From positions 1-17,014 of the forward strand of contig CAAGPW010000191.1 of the NCBI GenBank assembly GCA_900771955.1: a stretch of DNA of 17,014 bases, given 5' to 3'. Below the pieces are notes generated by a model. That model worked only from the letters and a program-made list of their open reading frames with translations. It searched no databases and had not been told where the DNA came from. Below are positions 1 to 5,798 of the stretch, piece by piece. Every line of letters starts with the position of its first letter. The first letter of the stretch is position 1. Source of the stretch: Lachnospiraceae bacterium (GTDB lineage Bacteria > Bacillota > Clostridia > Lachnospirales > Lachnospiraceae). The translations under genes and the position numbers were made by a program.

Positions 1-147
1 ACCTTTATTGCTACGATCGGCACAGCATCGGTCATGGGAGCGGTGGACTGGAAGCTGGTAGCATCGGCATCTGTACTGGCCGGTATCCTGTCTATTGCGA
101 CATCAGTAGCAGGCTTGCCGGAATGCGAAGAGTGTAAGGAGGAGTAA
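1..147 (+). CDS. Phage holin, C-terminal part
   Basis: The window opens inside a reading frame that runs 48 codons to a TAA at 145-147. The visible part is hydrophobic and small-residue rich, with two likely membrane stretches around the segments TFIATIGTASVMGAV and VASASVLAGILSIATSVAG, and ends in a short charged Cys-containing tail (ECEECKEE). This is the usual look of a small phage holin, possibly of the r1t-like type. The position directly before the endolysin, whose ribosome site AAGGAGGAG overlaps the end of this gene, supports a lysis pair. A holin would form membrane lesions that release the endolysin. The 5' end is missing, so family assignment is an inference. Confidence 0.7.
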   Translation, partial: TFIATIGTASVMGAVDWKLVASASVLAGILSIATSVAGLPECEECKEE

Positions 148-151
148 TCAT

Positions 152-871
152 ATGGCGAATAGAACAATCAGTGCAGCAGGAATTGCACTTATTAAACGTT
201 TTGAGGGCTGTCGTTTGACAGCCTATAAATGCGCGGCGGGTGTGTGGACGATTGGATATGGTCACACGGCTGGCGTACATAGCGGGATGACGATCACACA
301 GGCACAGGCGGAAGCTTTTTTCCAGACGGATTGCCGGAAATTTGAAAGCTATGTTAATAATCCGGCTTATGTGCCGCAGACCGAACAGCTCAACCAGAAT
401 CAGTTTGATGCATTGGTATCATTTGCATTTAACTTAGGCCAGGGCAACTTAAAGTCGTTATGTAAAAAAGGACGCACACTGGCTCAGATCGCAAGTGCTA
501 TGCCACAGTACAGATGTGCTGGCAAAACAGTATTACCTGGACTGGTGCAGCGTAGAGCGGCAGAGGTGGCGTTGTTTAATACGACGGTTACTACTGCACC
601 CGCAAATCAGCCGGCAATCAAAGTGGCGGAAGCACAGCACATCCAACCGAACTACCAGCCGGGACAGGCTTATTTTGTCCATGTGGACAATCTGCGTATT
701 CGTTCAACGCCGAGTACACAGGGAAAGATCATTGGCAAGATCGGAAACCGCGCGGTATGCAACAAGGCAACGACACGAGATTCTAAGGGGCACATCTGGA
801 TGAACATTTCTGGCACAAATCGCGAAGAGTGGGTATGTGCCGATGATGGCAAGAGAAGTTACATATATTAA
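152..871 (+). CDS. Phage endolysin: GH24 lysozyme with C-terminal SH3 domain
   Basis: This 239-aa muramidase cleaves the MurNAc-GlcNAc bond of peptidoglycan at phage release. Residues about 7-145 form a GH24 (T4-lysozyme-like) domain: the catalytic Glu is E18 in RFEG, followed by AYKCAAGVWTIGYGHT, with T33 in the conserved TIGYGH block. The position that is Asp in T4 lysozyme appears to be Cys27, a variation I recall from P22-type GH24 enzymes. A Pro/Ala/Thr/Gln-rich linker leads to an SH3-like wall-binding domain at about 172-236 (VDNLRIRSTPS, ending EEWVCADDG). There is no signal peptide, so export depends on the holin. The start at 152 is 3 to 4 bases after the strong site AAGGAGGAG that overlaps the holin stop. 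Confidence 0.93.
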   Translation: MANRTISAAGIALIKRFEGCRLTAYKCAAGVWTIGYGHTAGVHSGMTITQAQAEAFFQTDCRKFESYVNNPAYVPQTEQLNQNQFDALVSFAFNLGQGNLKSLCKKGRTLAQIASAMPQYRCAGKTVLPGLVQRRAAEVALFNTTVTTAPANQPAIKVAEAQHIQPNYQPGQAYFVHVDNLRIRSTPSTQGKIIGKIGNRAVCNKATTRDSKGHIWMNISGTNREEWVCADDGKRSYIY

Positions 872-1277
872 GCAGGACAAGCCGGAGGGAGAAAACCTTC
901 CGGCTTTTTTGCGTTATAACAAAAGTTTTGATGTGTATTGGCAAAAAGACGATTCCAAAAACGTTTCAGTACCCAAAAATCAAAGTACGGTCATATACTC
1001 ACACACGTTTGCACAAGCACAGATCCTTAATTTTGCCGCTCGTATCAGTGCAAGATTGCCAGTAAAAAGCGCAGTAAATATACAAGTATCTTTTAACGGT
1101 GCCCTTGAAAGGGCATATGATATTGGCAATTGCGTTGATTATGAAATTGATGTGTTGCATACAGTCTCCATCCTAAAAAGCATCCCTGCCAATACCACGG
1201 TAAAAATAGTGGCGTACACATATGGATCGCCGGCAGATAGTACACCAATCGGTATTACCGCTTATGGTAACTACTGA
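837..1277 (+). CDS. Small phage protein of unknown function (start uncertain)
   Basis: The frame runs 146 codons from GTG 837; ATGs at 843 and 846 are alternative starts. All overlap the end of the endolysin gene. I do not recognise a family. The sequence is rich in beta-forming residues and ends in a Gly/Thr/Tyr-rich tail (GITAYGNY), which resembles small structural or receptor-binding phage domains, but that is only an impression. A terminator-like hairpin (879-910) lies inside the first 25 codons. Either the gene really starts downstream of it (TTG 909 or GTG 933, neither with a visible ribosome site) or it is made only by readthrough. Its stop abuts the stop of the opposing gene at 1278. 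Confidence 0.5.
   Translation: MPMMAREVTYIKQDKPEGENLPAFLRYNKSFDVYWQKDDSKNVSVPKNQSTVIYSHTFAQAQILNFAARISARLPVKSAVNIQVSFNGALERAYDIGNCVDYEIDVLHTVSILKSIPANTTVKIVAYTYGSPADSTPIGITAYGNY
879..910 (+). terminator. Rho-independent terminator of the lysis module
   Basis: AGCCGGAGGG (880-889) and CCTTCCGGCT (896-905) pair with one mismatch around an A-rich 6-base loop. A run of T follows at 905-910. It starts 8 bases after the endolysin stop, the usual place for the end of a lysis operon. Confidence 0.8.
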
Positions 1278-1598
1278 TTAACCTGTATAAAAAACAGCAA
1301 AATCACATACATACCGGCCGCTATAAGGCCCTTGGATGTTAAATATCCCTGCGTTGGTGCTATCACTCGATGGGACCATATGGATTGTACCGATAACACT
1401 ACCGTTTCCGGCAAGTCCGCAGCCAATGCCTATTACTGCCCGTACCTTACTTGGCTCTACACCGGTATATTGTTTTTGATTAAGCTGTACCCAGTCGCTG
1501 TGATACCGGTCTCCCAATCCCGCTTGTGTACAATCCACATTGATTGCTACATATTTAATGCGCAGCAAACTTTTGTTATGCACAAAGAACCTCTGCAT
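1278..1598 (-). CDS. Small phage protein of unknown function
   Basis: This is a 106-aa frame on the minus strand, taken from the ATG at 1598. A longer reading to 1697 would overlap the upstream gene by over 120 bases. With the 1598 start the overlap with the upstream gene is 23 bases, suggesting translational coupling, since no clear ribosome site precedes it. The protein is Gly/Ser/Val-rich with likely beta strands (KYVAINVD, RAVIGIGCG, GRYVCDFAVFYTG) and has no recognised motif, signal or membrane segment. It appears to be the second gene of a two-gene minus-strand operon under the operator-controlled promoter at 1976-2004. Function unknown. Confidence 0.5.
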   Translation of the reverse strand: MQRFFVHNKSLLRIKYVAINVDCTQAGLGDRYHSDWVQLNQKQYTGVEPSKVRAVIGIGCGLAGNGSVIGTIHMVPSSDSTNAGIFNIQGPYSGRYVCDFAVFYTG

Positions 1599-1938
1599 TG
1601 CTAATGATGATTTCGTCTGGATCAACGCCATATTCTGCAGAGTAGCCGCCGATAAGGCAAATATGAGATCCGCCATATGTTCTTTTTGAGTAAGCAAGGA
1701 CTACAGCGATGTCACTGGCGTCGGTAATTTTTAAAGCACAGGTGCCAGAGAGTTCTCCGCCGTCCCAGCATCCCATATCTTCATTGTATTCAGATCCGTC
1801 ACCTGGATCATCTTGCCACCATTGATGGCTTTCAAAGCAGGTATCACCAATTTTGTATTCAACTGTTTCGTCAGATCTGATTCCGTAATATTCAAATTCT
1901 CCATCCTCTATTATTCTCTTAACCTGTTCTGCTGTCAT
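1576..1938 (-). CDS. Acidic prophage accessory protein of unknown function
   Basis: A 120-aa acidic protein starting MTAEQVKRIIEDGEFEYYG. It has a notable Trp/Asp-rich middle (HQWWQDDPGDGSEYNED) and ends with a DEIIISNAEVL block. The general pattern resembles a family of small orphan proteins seen in Lachnospiraceae prophages, but I cannot name a function. There is no signal peptide or membrane segment, so it is probably cytoplasmic. The start is supported by GAGGA about 7 bases upstream on the minus strand. Transcription would come from the promoter at 1976-2004, which is covered by an 18-bp palindromic operator, so the gene is probably repressed in the lysogen. Confidence 0.7.
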   Translation of the reverse strand: MTAEQVKRIIEDGEFEYYGIRSDETVEYKIGDTCFESHQWWQDDPGDGSEYNEDMGCWDGGELSGTCALKITDASDIAVVLAYSKRTYGGSHICLIGGYSAEYGVDPDEIIISNAEVLCA

Positions 1939-1975
1939 AATATTTCCTCGCTTTCGTGCTTCATTTGATACTTGT

Positions 1976-2004
1976 ATTATATTCTAAAATTAGAATAATG
2001 TCAA
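1976..2004 (-). promoter_or_regulatory. Near-consensus sigma-A promoter (minus strand)
   Basis: Read on the minus strand, TTGACA (2004-1999), a 17-base spacer and TATAAT (1981-1976) form a perfect consensus promoter. It reads into the gene at 1938-1576, leaving a leader of about 30 bases. The spacer is filled by operator O1. Confidence 0.88.
1980..1997. promoter_or_regulatory. Operator O1, perfect 18-bp palindrome
   Basis: TATTCTAA-AA-TTAGAATA has 8-bp perfect arms around AA. It sits inside the spacer and overlaps the -10 box of the minus-strand promoter, so a bound repressor would block polymerase. Two near copies occur at 2013-2030 and 2338-2355. Confidence 0.85.
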
Positions 2005-2012
2005 CAACTTTT

Positions 2013-2030
2013 TACTCAAAAATTAGAATA
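2013..2030. promoter_or_regulatory. Operator O2, degenerate copy
   Basis: TACTCAAAAATTAGAATA matches O1 at 16 of 18 positions, with one intact half-site. It lies just upstream of the -35 box (2037-2042) of the HTH gene promoter. That position suits weak autoregulation or cooperative binding with O1. Confidence 0.65.
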
Positions 2031-2036
2031 TTTTTA

Positions 2037-2065
2037 TTGACACAGGAAAACTGCAATGATACTAT
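2037..2065 (+). promoter_or_regulatory. Promoter of the HTH regulator gene
   Basis: TTGACA (2037-2042), a 17-base spacer and TACTAT (2060-2065) precede the HTH gene. Its weaker -10 contrasts with the two consensus promoters that it probably controls. Confidence 0.65.
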
Positions 2066-2094
2066 CTTTATATAAATAGCAAGGAGGGATAACC

Positions 2095-2322
2095 GTGATA
2101 AAATATAAAGTAGATATTTTCGCACTGCTAAAAGAGCATGGATATAATCAAACGCGCATACAAAGAGAAAAACTGTTGCCAGCGCAGACGGCGCAGAACA
2201 TAAAAGCAGGGAAAAGCATTACATTGGAGACGCTTAATAAAATATGTATAATGTGCAAGTGTCAGCCGGGCGATCTGGTGGAGATCATACCGACTGATGA
2301 AGAAAAAATAAAATATTATTAA
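2095..2322 (+). CDS. Cro/C1-type HTH transcriptional regulator (probable repressor)
   Basis: A 75-aa single-domain DNA-binding protein. An XRE-type helix-turn-helix spans about residues 8-65: ALLKEHGYNQTRIQREKLL, then the recognition-helix region AQTAQNIKAGKSI, then LETLNKICIMCKCQPGDLVEI. The pattern 'T-L-x-K-I-C-x-x-x-x-C-Q-P-G-D-L' is typical of the small Cro-like family (HTH_26). The start is GTG 2095, set by a strong AAGGAGGG at 2081-2088. The gene sits between two divergent, operator-bearing promoters with identical architecture. I infer that it binds O1, O2 and O3 and represses the flanking units. No protease or ligand domain is present, so how repression is lifted cannot be seen. Confidence 0.85.
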   Translation: MIKYKVDIFALLKEHGYNQTRIQREKLLPAQTAQNIKAGKSITLETLNKICIMCKCQPGDLVEIIPTDEEKIKYY

Positions 2323-2330
2323 AATGGTGC

Positions 2331-2359
2331 TTGACAATATTCTAAAATTGGAATATAAT
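2331..2359 (+). promoter_or_regulatory. Near-consensus promoter of the 2414-3671 operon
   Basis: TTGACA (2331-2336), 17-base spacer, TATAAT (2354-2359): a perfect consensus promoter. Operator O3 covers the spacer in exactly the same register as O1 in the minus-strand promoter. Confidence 0.9.
2338..2355. promoter_or_regulatory. Operator O3
   Basis: TATTCTAAAATTGGAATA matches O1 at 17 of 18 positions. It begins at spacer position 2 and ends at -10 position 2, as O1 does in its own promoter. Confidence 0.85.
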
Positions 2360-2413
2360 ACAACCATAGCAAAGAGATAGAGCAAAGGCGAAAGCCAAGA
2401 AAGGAGAAACACC

Positions 2414-2839
2414 ATGAAAAAATATATTGTAAAAGATCGGGGCATTGAATGGGATTATGACGGAAACAAAGAAAAGGCTGCTAAGAAAGCCGCTGATCTG
2501 AACACGGAAGTAACAGAAAAAAACGTGTGGAGATATTACGCCCCATATTATACAAGCGGCACTGCAAACTATCGGGAAATCACGGGTGAATCTTTAATAG
2601 ACACAATAGAGAAAGGCTTTGACCGGATCATAAAAGATTATGATCTTGGCGGTGTTTCGGGCTTGACATTGAAGTCTGTTAAATTGCAAAAAGAAGATGG
2701 GTATGCGAATTTAGTTGTAGATTTTATACCACTCGGAAAACTTGGAAAAGAACTTCCAGAGGAAGAAAAGGTAGTAAAAATTGAATGGGTTACAGATGAT
2801 GAATTCCAGGGCGAATACACTTTTACCTTGAACAAATAA
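2414..2839 (+). CDS. Prophage protein of unknown function, operator-controlled
   Basis: A 141-aa charged, probably soluble cytoplasmic protein, beginning MKKYIVKDRGIEWDYDG and ending EFQGEYTFTLNK. I do not recognise a family; there are no Cys clusters, membrane segments or enzyme signatures. The predicted pattern is a mixed alpha/beta fold, with a Lys/Ala-rich helix near residue 20 and beta strands in the last third. The start follows AAGGAG with 7-8 bases spacing. It is the first gene after the consensus promoter and O3 and likely heads an operon with the next two genes, ending at the terminator at 3686. Strong repressed expression suggests a phage early or lysogenic-conversion role, which is inference. 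Confidence 0.75.
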   Translation: MKKYIVKDRGIEWDYDGNKEKAAKKAADLNTEVTEKNVWRYYAPYYTSGTANYREITGESLIDTIEKGFDRIIKDYDLGGVSGLTLKSVKLQKEDGYANLVVDFIPLGKLGKELPEEEKVVKIEWVTDDEFQGEYTFTLNK

Positions 2840-2846
2840 AAGGCTG

Positions 2847-2866
2847 GCGGAGCCGATAAGCTCCGC
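2847..2866 (+). other. Intercistronic hairpin without T-run
   Basis: GCGGAGC (2847-2853) and GCTCCGC (2860-2866) form a perfect 7-bp stem with a 6-base loop just after the 141-aa gene. No T tract follows, so it is more likely an RNA-stabilising or processing element, or partial attenuator, than a full terminator. Confidence 0.4.
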
Positions 2867-2894
2867 TATTCTGCATTAAGGAGCAAATAAAAGC

Positions 2895-3410
2895 ATGGCT
2901 AAGGTTGTAAAAAAATGCGTTGTCTGTGGGAAAAAATTTTATTGCGAATCATCGCGTGACGTTGTGACCTGCTCAAAAGAATGCCGGTTGATACATTTGA
3001 GCCAAACACATACGGGGTTAAAGCGCTCCGAAGAGAGCAAACGCAGAATGTCAGAAGTAAGGCGCACGAATCCGCGAAACATGGAAATACAGCGAAAAGC
3101 AACAGAAGCCGCAAAGAACAGTCCGAAATCCGGACGGTTTGAAACAAACAGGGCGGCGATAGATTGGCATTTAGTAAGCCCAGAGGGAGAGCACTTTTAT
3201 ATTCATTCCCTGTCTTTTTGGCTTCGGGAAAATTGCAATAAATATTTTGGAGTAGAGCCGGACAGCAAGCAATTTTTTAATATAATTGCGGGGCTGAGCC
3301 GTGTTAAAAGATCGGTTTTAGGGACGCTTCCGGAGAGACAACGCCCTGGATATAGTTATAAAGGTTGGTCAGTAATTCCGACAGATGATGACAAAAAGGA
3401 GAATCAATAA
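2895..3410 (+). CDS. Homing-endonuclease-type DNA-binding protein (Zn finger + NUMOD3-like), no nuclease domain
   Basis: A 171-aa protein made of DNA-binding modules. Residues 8-30 hold a Cys4 zinc finger (C8, C11, C26, C30). Residues about 39-60 (HTGLKRSEESKRRMSEVRR) match the NUMOD3 motif that accompanies GIY-YIG and HNH homing enzymes. Residues about 91-160 (VSPEGEHFYIHSLSFWLREN to YSYKGWSVIP) resemble the NUMOD1/IENR-type terminal module. I see neither a GIY-YIG nor an HNH catalytic core, so this is probably a nuclease-less derivative acting as a DNA-binding or regulatory factor, or a degenerate mobile gene. It is the second gene of the operator-controlled operon; AAGGAG lies about 10 bases before the start. 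Confidence 0.8.
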   Translation: MAKVVKKCVVCGKKFYCESSRDVVTCSKECRLIHLSQTHTGLKRSEESKRRMSEVRRTNPRNMEIQRKATEAAKNSPKSGRFETNRAAIDWHLVSPEGEHFYIHSLSFWLRENCNKYFGVEPDSKQFFNIIAGLSRVKRSVLGTLPERQRPGYSYKGWSVIPTDDDKKENQ

Positions 3411-3413
3411 TTT

Positions 3414-3671
3414 ATGAACGAAAAAGCTAAAGTGACAGATTTAATTAAAGATGCATTAGAGATGGACAATTATGATATTGCTATAAATTTCGTGGTATCG
3501 AGTCTCTTATTGACTGGGGAGAACGAGGATAAGAGTAGACGCGAAAATAAAAAGAAAATGCTGAAAGAGATTATGGAATTTTGCAAAGAAGGGAATGCGG
3601 ACAAGGAAAAAGATAAATACTTACGCAAAAAGGCGGAGATAATAGCAAAATATCTGGAAGACGTTGAATAG
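3414..3671 (+). CDS. Small charged prophage protein of unknown function
   Basis: An 85-aa, highly charged, mostly helical protein: an N-terminal acidic helix with IAINFVVSSLLL around residues 22-35, then a Lys/Glu-rich region (RRENKKKMLKEIMEF) and a final helix ending IIAKYLEDVE. The heptad-like pattern of the second half suggests a coiled coil. No family is recognised. It starts 4 bases after the preceding stop, with AAGGAG overlapping the end of that gene, so translation is coupled. It is the last gene before the terminator at 3686. Confidence 0.65.
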   Translation: MNEKAKVTDLIKDALEMDNYDIAINFVVSSLLLTGENEDKSRRENKKKMLKEIMEFCKEGNADKEKDKYLRKKAEIIAKYLEDVE

Positions 3672-3685
3672 AAAAACGACAAGAG

Positions 3686-3717
3686 GAAGTTGCAGATTAG
3701 GTCTGTAACTTCTTTTT
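3686..3717 (+). terminator. Rho-independent terminator of the 2414-3671 operon
   Basis: GAAGTTGCAGA (3686-3696) pairs with TCTGTAACTTC (3702-3712) with one mismatch, loop of 5, followed by TTTTT (3713-3717). It lies 15 bases after the last stop. Confidence 0.88.
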
Positions 3718-3785
3718 GTTTATGCATTATACAAAGATTTGATGAGGGCATTCACGGCTGCCTTTTTATTGGTGAAAATTTCATC

Positions 3786-3814
3786 TTTACAAAACATATG
3801 TTCGAATATATAAT
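3786..3814 (+). promoter_or_regulatory. SOS-type promoter of the polymerase cassette
   Basis: TTTACA (3786-3791), 17-base spacer and TATAAT (3809-3814) form a good promoter. The first part of the spacer is a LexA/DinR-like box. Confidence 0.82.
3791..3804. promoter_or_regulatory. lexA box: LexA (DinR)-like SOS box
   Basis: AAAAC-ATAT-GTTCG matches the Gram-positive SOS consensus CGAAC-N4-GTTCG with a perfect right half, a two-base-degenerate left half and the typical ATAT centre. It overlaps the end of the -35 box and the promoter spacer of a Y-family polymerase operon, which fits a damage-inducible function. Confidence 0.75.
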
Positions 3815-3844
3815 TGCTTTATTAAGATAAAAAGGAGCGGAACG

Positions 3845-4117
3845 ATGGAAAGCATTTTACGAATCGATATACCGGTGCAAATGATTTCGTGTACGGATAC
3901 CAACGGGTATATAACTCCGATGTGGTTCCGTTTTAGAGACAAAGATGAAACAATTGTTACGGTGACAATAGACAAAATCTTAAAATCCGAGCAGGATATC
4001 AGCAAAATTGGGGCAGAATATCAATGTGCGGCTGTTATCCGGGGAATGAAAAGATCCTTTACGCTTAGATATAATTACGCCGCTCATGAGTGGCGCCTTT
4101 CGCGAATAATGGTATAG
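3845..4117 (+). CDS. Small protein heading the SOS polymerase operon, unknown function
   Basis: A 90-aa protein with a predicted all-beta pattern (SILRIDIPVQMISC, TPMWFRFRDKDETIVTVTI, ECQ-like strand QCAAVIRG, FTLRYNYAAHEWRLSRIMV). It contains no catalytic motif that I recognise. Similar short proteins are commonly placed just before UvrX/UmuC-like polymerases in Firmicutes, so an accessory role is plausible but inferred. AAGGAGCGG precedes the start at good spacing. Its stop (4115-4117) overlaps the ribosome site of the polymerase gene, so the two are translationally coupled. Expression should follow the SOS-type promoter at 3786. Confidence 0.75.
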   Translation: MESILRIDIPVQMISCTDTNGYITPMWFRFRDKDETIVTVTIDKILKSEQDISKIGAEYQCAAVIRGMKRSFTLRYNYAAHEWRLSRIMV

Positions 4118-4125
4118 GAGACAGA

Positions 4126-5400
4126 ATGGAAGAGAAAACATATATTTGTATTGATTTAAAGTCCTTTTATGCATCCGTGGAGTGTGTGGAAAGAGGACTT
4201 GACCCAATGACGACCAATCTTGTAGTTGCTGATCCGCAGCGGACTGATAAGACGATTTGCCTAGCGATTACACCGACGATGAAAAAACTGGGGATAAAAA
4301 ACCGATGCCGCGTATTTGAGATTCCTAAAGGCGTTGATTATATCATGGCACCGCCTCGGATGCAGAGATATATAGATTATGCGGCGGCAATCTATGAGAT
4401 TTATCTTAAATATGTCTCAAAGGAGGATATCCACGTGTATTCAATCGATGAGGCATTTATGGACATGTCGGACTATCTTGGTTTGTATCAAATGACAGCG
4501 AAAGAATTGGGGCAGAGGATCATGGATGATATCAGCGAAATAGTCGGTGTGAGAGCAACATGCGGAATCGGGACGAATCTGTATCTGACTAAAATTGCGT
4601 TGGATATTACGGCGAAGCATGCAACGGATTTTATCGGAGAACTCGACGAAGAGTCGTATCGAAGATCCTTGTGGAATCATAGACCGCTTACTGATTTTTG
4701 GAGGATTGGGGCGGGAACCGCGATGAAGCTTGCAAATTATGGAATTTATACGATGGAGGATATCGCTAAAACGAATGAAGACTTCTTGTATCGGTTGATG
4801 GGGGTAGATGCAGAATTACTTATCGACCATGCATGGGGGCGAGAGCCAGTAACAATAGCCGATATCAAAGCGTATAAGCCCAGTACAAACAGCATAAGCA
4901 ATGGACAGGTCTTGACATGTGATTATAATTATACAGATGGTGAGCTGATTGTAAAAGAGATGACTGACCTGTTGTGTCTTGATCTGGTCGCAAAAAAGTT
5001 GGTCTGTAAATCGGTCACATTGCATGTGGGGTATTCTAACAAACTGAATTTGAACCCGGCTCATGGTACCGTGAGTTTTAATGATGAAACGAACTCAGAT
5101 CTGATCCTCATACCGGAAATAGTAAATTTATATCGAAAGATCGTAAATCCTGCATTTGCAATTCGGCGTGTGAATATAACATGCAATAATGTTATTCCGG
5201 AAGAGTATCATCAGTACAGTTTCTTTGCAGATATGGCAACATTAGAAAAAAATCATAAGGTGCAGGAAGCTGTGGTTGAAATAAAAAATAAGTTTGGCAA
5301 GAATGCTATTTTAAAAGGGATGAATCTGGAAAAAGCAGGAACAACGATCGAGCGCAATCAGCAGATCGGTGGCCATAAAGCGGGAGAAAGGGATAAGTAA
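4126..5400 (+). CDS. Y-family translesion DNA polymerase, UvrX/UmuC-like
   Basis: A 424-aa Y-family polymerase that would copy past damaged template bases, at a mutagenic cost. The palm carries the first catalytic Asp, D10 in ICIDLKSFYASVEC, and the second acidic pair D108-E109 in YSIDEAFMD. The TCGIGTNLYLTKIALD block follows and then a helix-hairpin-helix thumb region and a little-finger domain after about residue 240. Length fits the UvrX/YqjW-type enzymes found in prophages and plasmids. I chose ATG 4126 over an in-frame upstream start because GGAG at 4116-4119 has good spacing and because the protein then begins right at the conserved strand. It lies between the 90-aa gene and a YolD-like gene in one SOS-regulated operon. 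Confidence 0.93.
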   Translation: MEEKTYICIDLKSFYASVECVERGLDPMTTNLVVADPQRTDKTICLAITPTMKKLGIKNRCRVFEIPKGVDYIMAPPRMQRYIDYAAAIYEIYLKYVSKEDIHVYSIDEAFMDMSDYLGLYQMTAKELGQRIMDDISEIVGVRATCGIGTNLYLTKIALDITAKHATDFIGELDEESYRRSLWNHRPLTDFWRIGAGTAMKLANYGIYTMEDIAKTNEDFLYRLMGVDAELLIDHAWGREPVTIADIKAYKPSTNSISNGQVLTCDYNYTDGELIVKEMTDLLCLDLVAKKLVCKSVTLHVGYSNKLNLNPAHGTVSFNDETNSDLILIPEIVNLYRKIVNPAFAIRRVNITCNNVIPEEYHQYSFFADMATLEKNHKVQEAVVEIKNKFGKNAILKGMNLEKAGTTIERNQQIGGHKAGERDK

Positions 5401-5738
5401 TGCCAAAAAGACCAATGAACAAAATGCCGGTTAGTGACCGGGCAAAGCAATTTATGCCATTTTCAGCGCTTAAAGGACTGGACGAGGCGTTAAGAGCAAA
5501 AGAGAAAATTGTTGTCTCCAAAGTGGAACTATCGCCGGAAATGGCGGAAGAACTGAATTATAAGATGCATCTATTAGAAAAAGGAAAAATAGCAACGGTT
5601 GTTTATTTTAATAAGGATGAATATCTAAAAACAACAGGTATGGTGGCACGGATAGATGAAACGAGCCGTATACTCCAGATTGTCAATACAAAAATCCAGT
5701 TTGATGATATACTGGACATAGATATAGTGGATGAATAA
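5400..5738 (+). CDS. YolD-like protein
   Basis: A 112-aa protein beginning PKRPMNKMPVSDRAKQFMPF and followed by an FSALKGLDEALRAKE helix. This opening and the adjacent position identify the YolD-like family, which regularly pairs with UvrX/UmuC polymerases. YolD proteins are proposed to be functional analogues of UmuD. The C-terminal part (VVYFNKDEYLKTTGMVARIDETSRILQI to DDILDIDIVD) forms a small beta fold. Its ATG overlaps the polymerase stop by one base (TAATG), so the two are translationally coupled. It is the last phage gene before the apparent prophage/cotJC junction at about 5798. No terminator is obvious in the 60 bases after it. Confidence 0.85.
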   Translation: MPKRPMNKMPVSDRAKQFMPFSALKGLDEALRAKEKIVVSKVELSPEMAEELNYKMHLLEKGKIATVVYFNKDEYLKTTGMVARIDETSRILQIVNTKIQFDDILDIDIVDE

Positions 5739-5798
5739 AATCTCTTTTTAATAGGTAGTAATACGTCTTTTTTCTATGTTGTTATAACTTAGCGTAAT

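Larger units (their letters stand above)
1..5798. mobile_element. Right-hand end of a prophage (left end outside window)
   Basis: The stretch holds a phage lysis module (holin tail, GH24 endolysin), a Cro/C1-type HTH gene with repeated operators, a homing-endonuclease-related DNA-binding protein, several short orphan genes and an SOS-type polymerase cassette. This is typical of a temperate phage's late and accessory end. The right boundary is placed near 5798 because cotJC-coding sequence begins abruptly at 5799-5801, while the bases just before it have in-frame stops and no cotJC similarity. No integrase is visible here, so it would have to lie near the left end. The exact crossover base cannot be fixed without the left attachment site. 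Confidence 0.8.

Noticed and set aside
1332..1604. 90-codon plus-strand frame
   Set aside because: It is opposite the minus-strand 106-aa gene, lacks a ribosome site and promoter, and looks like a shadow; the minus-strand pair has a consensus promoter. Certainty is moderate because both proteins are orphans.
1278..1697. Longer start (139 codons) for the minus-strand gene
   Set aside because: It would overlap the upstream 120-aa gene by over 120 bases; the internal ATG at 1598 gives a more ordinary 23-base overlap.
4090..4125. Upstream start for the polymerase
   Set aside because: The extra 12 residues overlap the 90-aa gene, and ATG 4126 has a better placed GGAG site and starts at the conserved strand.
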